From: UBA6921 sp031363085
GTDB lineage: Bacteria > Pseudomonadota > Gammaproteobacteria > SG8-11
Length of the DNA: 64,000 nucleotides
Assembly: GCA_031363085.1 (NCBI GenBank)
Contig: JANLTU010000052.1
Coordinates: forward strand, 23,765-87,764
Direction: 5' to 3'
Shown: in pieces, positions 1 through 8,035 of the stretch
Layout: the number at the start of each line of letters is the position of its first letter
Position numbering within the stretch: the first letter of the stretch is position 1
The notes under the pieces: model-generated
What the model was told of the DNA's origin: nothing
What the model saw: the letters and a program-made list of their open reading frames with translations, nothing else
Database searches by the model: none
Translations under genes and position numbers: made by a program

Positions 1-406
1 TTTCATTCCAGAATAAAAAATTGGAAACAAAGGCAGCGCTTCCCGTAATGTGCTTGCCCAATTGTTTGTATTCATCGGCAAGTAGTGCAAACCAGCCGAA
101 TGTAAAGCAAGCCATCAATACCAACAGTAAGGCAGGAAATATGCGCCTGATGCGTCGACTATAAAATTCAATAAAACTGAAGCTGTTGCGTTCCAAGCTA
201 GAAATGATAATGGTTGAGATCAAATAGCCAGAGATAACGAAAAATATATCAACACCGATGAAACCGCCTTTAACCCAAAAAGGAAATGCGTGAAAACCAA
301 CGACGGAGAGAATTGCAATTGCACGCAATCCATCAATGTCAGCACGATATTTTGGGTGAGTTAAATGCTCAGAATTATCCGAAGGAGCAGCAGTCTTAGA
401 TGTCAT
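1..406 (-). CDS. Acyltransferase family 3 membrane protein (OafA/YrhL type), 3' end outside window
   Basis: The first 135 codons of a gene running off the left edge. After a short cytoplasmic stretch the protein reads YRADIDGLRAIAILSVVGFHAF and then GGFIGVDIFFVISGYLI, the hallmark N-terminus of integral-membrane acyltransferase-3 proteins, including the His of the RxxxFHxxP-like region that is needed for catalysis in the family. Such enzymes O-acetylate or otherwise acylate lipopolysaccharide and other glycans at the inner membrane. Its place at the end of a polysaccharide cluster supports a role in decorating that glycan. The ATG at 404-406 is chosen because the next upstream in-frame stretch lacks family similarity. 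Substrate and acyl group cannot be told. Confidence 0.85.
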   Translation of the reverse strand, partial: MTSKTAAPSDNSEHLTHPKYRADIDGLRAIAILSVVGFHAFPFWVKGGFIGVDIFFVISGYLISTIIISSLERNSFSFIEFYSRRIRRIFPALLLVLMACFTFGWFALLADEYKQLGKHITGSAAFVSNFLFWNE

Positions 407-547
407 TACGTTAAAACAACCTTATTTCTGTATTTCTGTAATTATGTGGACGGAGGGCGACCTGTATCAGTCGTAACTCGAACTGAACTGTTACCTGAGA
501 TCAAATAAATACTGGTTGAAATCACTTCTGTTGTTTGCTGCGGTGGT

Positions 548-925
548 TTACTCAACCGCCTTGCCTTGCAACACGCCACGCACGAAGGTTGCCTCGTTTA
601 ACTTCTGCCCACTGTCGCTCCAGTTAATGCTGGTGCCATCCAATACGCCATCGGCATAGGTTGCTTCGGCCTTCGTCGCGCCGCTTTCGTAGTAGGCAAG
701 TGTCTTGCCATCCAACACCCCAAATTTGTACTGCGCCTCGCTCATCTTCGTACCGTTTTCGTAGTACATCACCGCGTGACCGTTCAGCAGGCCATTTTTT
801 GTTTGCGCCTCCGACATGATCTTGCCCGAGGGATAATAAGAACGGCCCAGTTCCTTTTGCCAGCACCCGGAGGCCATCAGCAACACGAAGGATAGACCAA
901 TAATTCCAAAGATGTTTCGGATCAT
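548..925 (-). CDS. Small lipoprotein with MORN-like (YwqK-type) repeats
   Basis: A 125-residue protein with a lipoprotein signal peptide (lipobox MASGC, Cys at about residue 21) and then four copies of a roughly 23-residue repeat of the form YYENGTKMSEAQYKFGVLDG (positions about 28-120). These G-x-L-x-G / Y-x-x-G-x-x repeats are those of MORN-related proteins often annotated as YwqK-family antitoxin-like. No toxin partner is visible, so I do not read it as an antitoxin. It follows another lipoprotein gene by 13 bp and probably belongs to the tail of the polysaccharide operon. Function unknown; likely a periplasmic or outer-membrane-anchored structural protein. Confidence 0.7.
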   Translation of the reverse strand: MIRNIFGIIGLSFVLLMASGCWQKELGRSYYPSGKIMSEAQTKNGLLNGHAVMYYENGTKMSEAQYKFGVLDGKTLAYYESGATKAEATYADGVLDGTSINWSDSGQKLNEATFVRGVLQGKAVE

Positions 926-938
926 CGCTTTTCTCTAC

Positions 939-1496
939 TCACTCATAAATTTTTAATTGCCCGAGCGCGACGCCCAGCCTGCGCTCGTCGGTGCTGCCAG
1001 CGAGTGTTTTTGGTGAGGTGGCGAAAGGTATCTTTATTTTTATTGCGTCGGCTTTTTTAACGTCGGCAAAAAGCAATGTGACTTTTTGCATGCTTTCCGG
1101 GTGCCCAGCGGCAAGCGAAAACTCCTGCTCGTTACTGCCGATGAGCATTTTTATCGGTTTGCCGACATTCGGCCCAAACGCCGCCGCATCCAATTCAACA
1201 GTAAATTTAGAGGGCAGCGGATTCGCTAGACCGATAGTGACCTCATCGCCTACCGACCACCTGCCAAACGATTCTTTCTCACCGATGCCGTTCATCGTCG
1301 TAACAAAAATCGGGGAACCATCCAGTTTGAAATTAATTCCCTCTGCCGGAGTCGCTTGGTACTTGACGATAGGCGGATGGGCTTTCGCATCCGCCGTTGC
1401 ATTTGCTGGCTCGGCGGTTTTCTGAGCGCTACGATCTCCGCATCCCGATAACGCGCACACGATCATTGCAATGGATACCCCATAATGTTTTTTCAT
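939..1496 (-). CDS. Predicted lipoprotein of unknown function
   Basis: 185 residues. The N-terminus MKKHYGVSIAMIVCALSGCG is a lipoprotein signal with lipobox LSGC, followed by a low-complexity Ala/Lys linker (about 25-45) and a soluble domain rich in beta-type segments. I recognise no family. It starts 2 bp downstream of the coiled-coil glycosyltransferase gene and is followed after 13 bp by a second lipoprotein, so co-transcription with the polysaccharide genes is likely. The opposite strand is open for 144 codons across the same region, but the signal peptide and the operon spacing favour the minus strand. Confidence 0.65.
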   Translation of the reverse strand: MKKHYGVSIAMIVCALSGCGDRSAQKTAEPANATADAKAHPPIVKYQATPAEGINFKLDGSPIFVTTMNGIGEKESFGRWSVGDEVTIGLANPLPSKFTVELDAAAFGPNVGKPIKMLIGSNEQEFSLAAGHPESMQKVTLLFADVKKADAIKIKIPFATSPKTLAGSTDERRLGVALGQLKIYE

Positions 1497-1498
1497 TG

Positions 1499-4400
1499 TT
1501 ACCTTGCTCCGCTCGCTTGTTTTATTCGATGGGTAAAGTGGTGCAGCGTGTGTCGACGCAAATAAGGTTTAATCGCTTTGTTTATTTCCAGATACGAAAC
1601 TTCCCGGCCGAGCTCACGGGTTCGGATTCTACCCATCTCCGCATGCCCGATCTCGGATATTTCCGCCGACGTTTTTTGGCGCGCGTGAATGCGGAACGCG
1701 CCCAGAAAGCGCGCAGTGTGCGCAAAACGTCCTCCCGCATTGCGAAAACGCAGCAATAAATCCCAATCCATTGCAAAGCGGAAAGACTCATCGATGGCGC
1801 CCCCGGCCGTGTCCCAGAGCGACCGCCGCCAAAACAGTGTTTCTTGCGGAACATAATCCGCCCAAGACAAAACTTCACCATCGTGACCCGGCAGTATCCA
1901 GCTTCCAATTTCCTTGTCGTCTTCATTTATCAGCAATCGATTGCCATAGACCACATCCACTTCGGGGTGGCGCACAAGATAATCGGCCACACACGCCAGT
2001 GCACCGGGCAGCAACAGATCATCTGAGTTTAACCAAGCCATGATTTCGCCGCTGGTTTTTGCAAAACCGCGATTGATCGCCTGAGACTGCCCATTGTCAA
2101 TACGTGACTCCCAACAGGCGAGCCGGTCTTCGTATTTCTTCAAAACCGAAACCGTGTCATCTGACGAGCCACCATCTTGAACCACGTATTCAAGCTTTGG
2201 ATAGGCTTGGTCCAATACGCTGAGCAGTGTGCGTTCGATGTACGGACCCTGCTGGTACGACGGCGTCACTATCGAAATCGTCGGGAGCTGTTCAAGGGGC
2301 GTGCGACCGGCATAATGCCGGATCGGTCGCAACGCAATCGCGGGGTACTGGTTCAGATTACCTAAACGAGGAGCCAGTTTTTTCTTAATACGCTCTCTGA
2401 TAACCCCACTTAAGTGCGCCAGCGATTCTCTTGGGCTCAACAGAAAATGCGCCCTGCGATACGCTTCAATCGCTTTGCGGATTTCTTGAATGACGGACTC
2501 TTTTTGTTGTAGTTCGATTTCAAGCTGTGCGGCGGCGACCAATTCAACTTTTTGAGTTTCTATCGTCTTCGCCTGTTCCGCGATTTCGGCTACCGCCTCG
2601 CGCATCGCCGCATCCTTCTGCGCGAACACCGCCTGTAAATCAGCCAGAGTCTGCTCCTGGGTTGCAAGGATGAGCTGCACATCGACACAGGCCCGATCTT
2701 TTTCGGCGAGCAGTGCCTCCGACTCGCTGACAACAATCTCCAGCTTGGCAAGGGCGTGCTCTTTTCGTGCAAGGGCGGTTTGTGTCTCGACGAGGCTCCT
2801 ATTCTTTTGCTCAAGCATAGCCTGCAACTCGTCGAGCGCTTTGTTTTTTTGTACGAGAGCACTCTGTGTTTCGGCAAGCGCCTGATCTTTTTCGTCAAGC
2901 ATCGCCTGCGCGTTGCCCACAGTAACTTCCAACTCGGCAAGAGCCTGGTCTTTCCGTGCAAGGGCAACGTGTGTCTCTACAAGAGACTTGGCATTTTGCG
3001 CAAGCATGGACTGCGACTGGTTGAGTGCTTTGTCCTTCTGACCAAGAGCAACTTGTGTATCGGTAAGCGCTCTGTCCTTCTGCGCAACAATAGCTTGCGC
3101 TTCTGCAAGCGCACGATCTTTCTCGACAAGCCTCACCTGCAAACTGTTCGCAGTAACCTCCAACTCGGCAAAAACTTGATCTTTTCGCGCAAGAGCAAAT
3201 TGTGTCTCGACGAGGCTCCGGTCTTTTTGCACAAGCATGGACTGCAACTGGTTAAGCGCTTTGTCCATTTGTCCGAGCGCCACCTGTGTGTCGGCAAGCG
3301 CCCGGTCCTTCTGCGCAGCAACAGCTTGCGCATCAGCAAGAGCTCGATCTTTTTCGGCGAGCAGCACCTGCGAATTGTGAGCAGCAACCTCCAGCTCGGC
3401 AAGCGCATGGTCCTTTTGTGCAAGGGCGTATTGTGTCTCGACAAGACTTTCGTCCTTCTGCATGAGAACGGCTCGTGTATCTGCAAGCGCGCGATCCCTT
3501 TCCGTAAGCATCGCGTGCACTTCACTGAGCGCGGCCTGCGACTCGTTGATCGCCCGATCCTTTTGTGCCAGAGCAACTTGCATATCGGCGAACGTCTTGT
3601 CCTTTTGCGCAAGCATGACCTGCAAGTCGGCAAGTGCTCTATCCCTGTGTGTGTGCAAAGCCTGCAATTCGCCGTGTGCGACCTGGGCTTGCGCGAGATC
3701 TCGATCTCTTTGCTCGATAGTGGATTGTGCATCGGCAAGCATCGCGGATTGCGTTTGAATCACCCGCTCTTTCCCAACCAAAGATGCCTGCGATTCGGCC
3801 AGCATCCTGTCCTTCTGCGCAACAGCAGAATGCGCGTCAGAAACCGTCGTCGACTGTAATTGAATCACACGCTCTTTTTCGACAAGCACCGCCTGTGACT
3901 CTGCGAGGGCTTTGTCTTTTTGCACAAGACTGGATCGCGCGCCTGCAACCGCTGCAGCGTGTTCCTGAATCACTTGTTCTTTTTCGACCAAGGCAGCCTG
4001 CAACTCACCCACTAGTCTTTCTTTTAGCGCCAAGGCAGCTTGTGTATTAGCAAGACTTCGGTCACTTTGCTTCAACATCGCCAACGACTCATCTTGAATC
4101 GCTTGCGATTTGGCGAGCGCACCCTCCTTTTGTGCAAGAGCGGATTGCACGTCGGCAACCATCGCAGACTGCATTTGAATAACGCGCTCCTTTTCGACGA
4201 GCGCAACCTGCGACTCAGCAAACCCCCGGTCTTTTTGCGCAAGAGCGGTTTGTGTATCCGCGAACGCATTAGATTGCGCTTGAATGACGCGTTCCTTTTC
4301 TACTAAAGCTGATTGCAACTCCTGTTGTGCGGCCTGGGCATCGGCGAGAACTTTATCCTTGTAGGTTAAGGCGGCCTGTGCTTCAGCAAGAATGACTGCC

Positions 4401-4510
4401 TGTTGCTGTATGACAACCTCCTTCTCTACAGATTGGGCGTTTTGGTTGCGCAGGGACAGATCGCGCGCATTAAGGAGACTCCACAACACTTTATGATCTT
4501 GGCTCTTCAT
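1499..4510 (-). CDS. Giant coiled-coil protein with C-terminal family 2 glycosyltransferase domain
   Basis: 1003 residues. Residues about 25-685 are an almost unbroken coiled coil built of 14-residue units (two heptads) of the type ALAQKDRALADTQ. Residues about 745-950 are a GT-A glycosyltransferase 2 domain: SIVTPSYQQGPYIERTL, a VVQDGGSSDDT nucleotide-binding segment, the metal-binding LNSDD (Asp830/831), and MDWDLLLRF. Most GT2 enzymes are 250-350 residues, so the coil is an addition of about 660 residues, which would be close to 100 nm if fully extended. The start overlaps the sulfotransferase-like gene by 4 bp (ATGA), implying coupled translation. It sits in a Wzm/Wzt-dependent polysaccharide cluster, where coiled-coil rulers linked to chain-terminating enzymes are known (WbdD of E. 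coli O9a). A ruler function here is inference; the sugar transferred is unknown. Confidence 0.85.
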   Translation of the reverse strand: MKSQDHKVLWSLLNARDLSLRNQNAQSVEKEVVIQQQAVILAEAQAALTYKDKVLADAQAAQQELQSALVEKERVIQAQSNAFADTQTALAQKDRGFAESQVALVEKERVIQMQSAMVADVQSALAQKEGALAKSQAIQDESLAMLKQSDRSLANTQAALALKERLVGELQAALVEKEQVIQEHAAAVAGARSSLVQKDKALAESQAVLVEKERVIQLQSTTVSDAHSAVAQKDRMLAESQASLVGKERVIQTQSAMLADAQSTIEQRDRDLAQAQVAHGELQALHTHRDRALADLQVMLAQKDKTFADMQVALAQKDRAINESQAALSEVHAMLTERDRALADTRAVLMQKDESLVETQYALAQKDHALAELEVAAHNSQVLLAEKDRALADAQAVAAQKDRALADTQVALGQMDKALNQLQSMLVQKDRSLVETQFALARKDQVFAELEVTANSLQVRLVEKDRALAEAQAIVAQKDRALTDTQVALGQKDKALNQSQSMLAQNAKSLVETHVALARKDQALAELEVTVGNAQAMLDEKDQALAETQSALVQKNKALDELQAMLEQKNRSLVETQTALARKEHALAKLEIVVSESEALLAEKDRACVDVQLILATQEQTLADLQAVFAQKDAAMREAVAEIAEQAKTIETQKVELVAAAQLEIELQQKESVIQEIRKAIEAYRRAHFLLSPRESLAHLSGVIRERIKKKLAPRLGNLNQYPAIALRPIRHYAGRTPLEQLPTISIVTPSYQQGPYIERTLLSVLDQAYPKLEYVVQDGGSSDDTVSVLKKYEDRLACWESRIDNGQSQAINRGFAKTSGEIMAWLNSDDLLLPGALACVADYLVRHPEVDVVYGNRLLINEDDKEIGSWILPGHDGEVLSWADYVPQETLFWRRSLWDTAGGAIDESFRFAMDWDLLLRFRNAGGRFAHTARFLGAFRIHARQKTSAEISEIGHAEMGRIRTRELGREVSYLEINKAIKPYLRRHTLHHFTHRIKQASGAR
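2798..3448 (-). repeat. Tandem super-repeats (231, 231, 189 bp) inside the coiled-coil gene
   Basis: Within the coiled coil, a longer unit beginning with SLVETQ(x)ALA(R/Q)K starts at residues 355, 432, 509 and 572. The spacings are therefore 77, 77 and 63 residues, all multiples of seven, so the heptad register is kept. The matching DNA units are 3218-3448, 2987-3217 and 2798-2986. Each is itself made of degenerate 42-bp units. Earlier in the gene (residues about 68-137 and 208-277) a different 35-residue unit starting (A/V/S)LV(E/G)KERVIQ recurs. The pattern indicates growth by in-frame duplication. Confidence 0.85.
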
Positions 4511-5286
4511 GCTTGATACCCGAGAAGTTGGTTAGCCTTTGCAATAGAACTATTTCTAGAAAATAATTTGTCATCTTCAGAAGTGTTTTCGGTAGGTAAG
4601 ATATTCCGCGCTTGCGCCGTTTTTGAAGGAACGGCTAGAGTGTTGTCCCCTGTGCATTTGTTAAAATCCGAAAATGTCTCAAGCTGGCGATCAACTTGTC
4701 CAATCGAAAGCCCCAGCTCCTGCATAACCTGAATTAACGCTTCTCGGGGCGACGTTTGCAGTGCTTCCAAAGAAACTTTCGGGAACTCCGACACAGCATG
4801 AGCGTAAGCCAGATACGCCGACCCAAAATCTTTCACAGATAAATTTTCCATATGAACGAAATTGTGCCGAATTGACCGATATACGTTCTTGGCTTTGCGC
4901 GTAATCACCAACGGCTGAATTGAAAATCCAGCATCAGCAAGATAAATAGGTTGTTCGAGAATACCGCTAGGTACCACCATGTCACCCAAGGTTTGCGGTA
5001 GAAAATTAACCGTTACCCAGTCACGAATAATCAACTTCTTTCTTTTAGCCTGTGCGCGCTCGACCAGTAATGAAATTTGCTGCGCATAAGACAAGTCTTG
5101 GAATTGGCCAATCTCATTTACATCAATGAGCCCAAGCCATTCCAAAGCTTGCCGGGCCACGGGAACTACCGATGCGGCAGGATTGACCTCTGACAAAACT
5201 GAACAACCAGGGCACACACCGAGAAGTCTATTCACCAGCGTTCCGCCAGAACGAGCAAAAGAATAAATCACTCGGATGGAGTTCAT
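4507..5286 (-). CDS. Sulfotransferase-like P-loop protein
   Basis: 259 residues. The N-terminal SFARSGGTLVNRLLG (residues about 9-23) resembles the 5'-phosphosulfate-binding loop of PAPS-dependent sulfotransferases, and VYRSIRHNF (about residue 140) is placed like the 3'-phosphate-binding segment. The protein is short but within the family range. It would transfer sulfate from PAPS to a sugar or lipid hydroxyl in the cytoplasm. The gene is 31 bp downstream of wzt and overlaps the coiled-coil glycosyltransferase by 4 bp, so a role in modifying the exported polysaccharide is likely. Base composition is lower in GC than the housekeeping genes to the right, as in much of this cluster. A different P-loop transferase role cannot be excluded. 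Confidence 0.65.
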   Translation of the reverse strand: MNSIRVIYSFARSGGTLVNRLLGVCPGCSVLSEVNPAASVVPVARQALEWLGLIDVNEIGQFQDLSYAQQISLLVERAQAKRKKLIIRDWVTVNFLPQTLGDMVVPSGILEQPIYLADAGFSIQPLVITRKAKNVYRSIRHNFVHMENLSVKDFGSAYLAYAHAVSEFPKVSLEALQTSPREALIQVMQELGLSIGQVDRQLETFSDFNKCTGDNTLAVPSKTAQARNILPTENTSEDDKLFSRNSSIAKANQLLGYQA

Positions 5287-5317
5287 CGCAATCTCGCATT
5301 AAAAACAGAAACATCTA

Positions 5318-6637
5318 CTACTTATAGGGCACAGTAGTTCTCATGTTAAGAGTAGTACGAATGCAGCAATTTGTTGGTAAGCCGAACATGCCTAAAAAGG
5401 GTGCGCGTTTTGTCTCGTAGTCCCATTCGATATGTAAAGGACCGATCCATTCGGTGTTATCAATCATTGTGCCGCGATTCTCAAGAGTTGGCTGGCCGTA
5501 GGCAAACATTAACGAGTACAGCCCGGCTTCGAGCATCAGACCAACCTCGAATTCAACAACAGCGAAGTGCGCATCACCAGAAGAACGCGCTTCCATCCCC
5601 ATCAGATAGGTGCCGGTATTCGACACGATTTGGTCGAAACGATTCTTTAAGGTAAGGGAGATATGTCCAGTTTCACTAGGTGTTGTTCGGAAAAAAACCT
5701 GCATCTTGATGGTGTCACCCATCCTGGCATGGGAAGTCACTTGTCCATCCGACCCAAGCAACCGAACCGCCAGCAACCTGCGCCCCTTTTCTGCATCATC
5801 TGGAACCGACCAAAGCGCAGTGCGCTTAATTTCAGCCAACATAACAACTGCGGTCTGAGGTGTAGTCGCCTGAAAAAAATTGGATACTGACTCTTGTGGA
5901 GCTGTGGGCGACTGCTCCGCTAAATAGGCACGCACCGCAGCTTTGCTGTCCCCGACATAGGCAAGCATTCCCTTCCTGAGATACACCGCCGTAGAACATA
6001 AATCCCGCACCGTACCCATGTCGTGGGAAACAAACAACAATGTGAGGCCCCTCTCGCGCATCTGACGCAAACGCCCAAAACATTTTTGCTGAAAAAAGAA
6101 ATCACCGACACTCAACGCCTCATCAACGATAAGTATCTCTGGCTCCAACACCACATGCACGGCAAACGCCAAGCGCACCAGCATTCCGCTGGAGTAGGTT
6201 TTAACGGGTCGGTTCAGCACATCGCCAATGTCTGCAAAACTCACGATATCATCGAAGCGTTGCTCCACCTCAGCACGGGAGAGCCCCAGCAGCAACCCGT
6301 TGAGAAATACGTTTTCATTCCCCGTGTATTCCGGATTAAATCCGCTGCCCAGTTCGAGCAAGGCGGCGACTCGACCATTCACTTTCACTGCGCCACTGGT
6401 CGGGGTGAGCGTTTTGGTAATGATCTCCAACAGAGTACTTTTACCGCTGCCGTTGCGCCCGATGATCGCTACTGATTCACCGCGCTTGACCTCGAAATTG
6501 ATGTCCCGCAAAGCCCAAACCTCACCCACGCCTTTGGCGCATGAAGGAATCAATGCATGACATAAGCGTGCGCGCTGGTTTGCATACACCCGGTAGCATT
6601 TACTGACATTGGTCACCGAGATTGCAATGTCGCTCAT
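5318..6637 (-). CDS. wzt: Polysaccharide/O-antigen ABC exporter ATPase with C-terminal cargo-binding domain (Wzt)
   Basis: 439 residues. Residues 1-245 are the ATP-binding cassette: Walker A GRNGSGKST, signature YSSGM, Walker B ILIVDEALSVGD, and the H-loop FVSHD. Residues about 270-425 form the extra beta-sandwich seen in Wzt proteins that recognise a chemically modified non-reducing end of the glycan before export. With the overlapping permease gene (4 bp) it forms a Wzm/Wzt transporter that flips undecaprenyl-linked polysaccharide across the inner membrane. The C-terminal domain implies that chain length is set by a terminating modification made by enzymes coded nearby, which fits the sulfotransferase-like and coiled-coil glycosyltransferase genes that follow. 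Confidence 0.93.
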   Translation of the reverse strand: MSDIAISVTNVSKCYRVYANQRARLCHALIPSCAKGVGEVWALRDINFEVKRGESVAIIGRNGSGKSTLLEIITKTLTPTSGAVKVNGRVAALLELGSGFNPEYTGNENVFLNGLLLGLSRAEVEQRFDDIVSFADIGDVLNRPVKTYSSGMLVRLAFAVHVVLEPEILIVDEALSVGDFFFQQKCFGRLRQMRERGLTLLFVSHDMGTVRDLCSTAVYLRKGMLAYVGDSKAAVRAYLAEQSPTAPQESVSNFFQATTPQTAVVMLAEIKRTALWSVPDDAEKGRRLLAVRLLGSDGQVTSHARMGDTIKMQVFFRTTPSETGHISLTLKNRFDQIVSNTGTYLMGMEARSSGDAHFAVVEFEVGLMLEAGLYSLMFAYGQPTLENRGTMIDNTEWIGPLHIEWDYETKRAPFLGMFGLPTNCCIRTTLNMRTTVPYK

Positions 6638-7431
6638 ACGAGATCGGCAAACGTTGGGCGCAGTCGCCGGAAGATGAGCAAGGACACAGCACTGAACATG
6701 ACCGACAGCAGCAAATAAACAGCTAATCCTTTCAGGTTGGGTGCAATACCCATGAACATCACTTGCCGGAACTGCTCGACGATAAAAGTGAGTGGGTTGG
6801 CCATCAAGATTTGTTGGAACACCTCGGGTGCAGCATCAATGCTGAAAAAGATCGGCGTTAAAAAAAGCAGCGCATGCGCAACCAGCCCGGTGAGTTGGTC
6901 AATGTCCCGCACGATTACACCCAATGCGGCAAGCAGCCAGCCAACCCCTAATAAAACTGGAAAGAAAGCAGCGAGAATCATGGGAAAATAAAGCAGCATG
7001 AATGTCGGCGTGCCATAGAGAAATATATAGCCCACGAGCCAAACAGCGATACTGATGAACGCGTGTGCCATCGCGGCAATTGCCATGACCCAAGGCAATA
7101 TCTCCAGTGGGAATACCACTTTCTTAACAAAGTTAGGATTAGCCGTAATAAGAACCGGCCCCTTTTTCAGGCACTCGGCAAAGGCATTGAAAATGATCAA
7201 GCCAAGAAACAGCATAAAAGCATAGTCTTTCGTGTCCCCAGAAAAACCCCAGCGCGCTTTGAGAACCACACCGAAAGCGAGCGTATAGACCGCCAGCAAA
7301 AATAGTGGTTGGGCGAAAGACCAGAACAAGCCACCAAACGAACCTCGGTAGCGGCCGGTGAACTCGCGCTTAACAAGTTCCAACACCAAGCTGCTGTGAC
7401 GCCACAGGGTTTGGAAATTTCTGTTTTGCAC
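6634..7431 (-). CDS. wzm: Polysaccharide/O-antigen ABC exporter permease (Wzm)
   Basis: 265 residues, an ABC-2 type permease with about six hydrophobic segments. The N-terminal LVKREFTGRYRGSFGGLFW and the internal FVKKVVFPLEILPW match the family. It pairs with the ATPase gene it overlaps by 4 bp. The open frame begins with GTG at 7429-7431; the next in-frame ATG is well inside the conserved N-terminal region, so the GTG is accepted, though no strong Shine-Dalgarno is seen. The 58 bp separating it from rfbC is one of the larger gaps in this run of genes. Confidence 0.92.
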   Translation of the reverse strand: MQNRNFQTLWRHSSLVLELVKREFTGRYRGSFGGLFWSFAQPLFLLAVYTLAFGVVLKARWGFSGDTKDYAFMLFLGLIIFNAFAECLKKGPVLITANPNFVKKVVFPLEILPWVMAIAAMAHAFISIAVWLVGYIFLYGTPTFMLLYFPMILAAFFPVLLGVGWLLAALGVIVRDIDQLTGLVAHALLFLTPIFFSIDAAPEVFQQILMANPLTFIVEQFRQVMFMGIAPNLKGLAVYLLLSVMFSAVSLLIFRRLRPTFADLV

Positions 7432-7489
7432 TAACGTCTCAGCCGCGTTACCGACCGCCTAGTTGGAACTTTGGATTTCGGAATTAGCA

Positions 7490-8032
7490 TTATTTGAACA
7501 ACTCCGCTTGTTTCAGCGAGTGCCCTGCTTTGTCTTTTAACGACAGCATCGGCTCAGCCTGCCCGGGCCACTTGACCGAGAGCTCGGGATCATTCCAAGC
7601 GATACAACGCGCATGCTCCGGCGCATAGAAATCAGTCGTCTTATAAAGACACTCGGCGTACTCCGACAGCACGAGAAAGCCATGCGCAAATCCATGTGGG
7701 ATCCAATGCATGCGTTGGTTAGTTGCTGAGAGATTCACGCCCACCCACCTCCCGAACGTCGGCGAACTGCGCCGCAAGTCGACCGCAACATCGAAGATTT
7801 CACCAATGACCACCCTTACTAATTTCCCTTGTGCCTGTTTGATCTGGTAATGCAAGCCGCGCAATACGTTCTTCGCGGAACGTGAGTGGTTATCTTGCAC
7901 AAACTCGGTGTGAATCCCACACTCCACTAGCTCCCTTTTATTATAGCTTTCAAAAAAAAATCCGCGTTCGTCGCCGAAGACTTTCGGTTCGAGAATCAAC
8001 ACATCTGGAATTGCGGTAGGTATAACTTTCAT
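7490..8032 (-). CDS. rfbC: dTDP-4-dehydrorhamnose 3,5-epimerase
   Basis: 180 residues, the usual length for RmlC/RfbC. The cupin-type enzyme epimerises C3 and C5 of dTDP-4-keto-6-deoxyglucose on the way to dTDP-L-rhamnose. Visible signatures are PKVFGDERGFFFESYN, NHSRSAKNVLRGLHYQ with the catalytic His, and IPHGFAHGF. The ATG at 8030-8032 is chosen over the in-frame TTG just before it; it lies 3 bp after the rfbA stop codon. The gene belongs with rfbA and rfbD in this cluster, while rfbB (the 4,6-dehydratase that supplies the substrate) is not in the window. Confidence 0.95.
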   Translation of the reverse strand: MKVIPTAIPDVLILEPKVFGDERGFFFESYNKRELVECGIHTEFVQDNHSRSAKNVLRGLHYQIKQAQGKLVRVVIGEIFDVAVDLRRSSPTFGRWVGVNLSATNQRMHWIPHGFAHGFLVLSEYAECLYKTTDFYAPEHARCIAWNDPELSVKWPGQAEPMLSLKDKAGHSLKQAELFK

Positions 8033-8035
8033 CAA

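Noticed and set aside
2756..3859. A 367-codon open frame on the plus strand, opposite the coiled-coil gene, with other long antisense frames nearby
   Set aside because: The regular 42-bp repeats of the minus-strand gene suppress stop codons in other frames; the translated product is Leu/Cys/Arg-rich with no recognisable domain.
5326..5335. TATAGGGCAC at the end of wzt, like a MITE end
   Set aside because: Only 10 bases match, there is no second end or duplication, and it is within coding sequence for the normal C-terminus.
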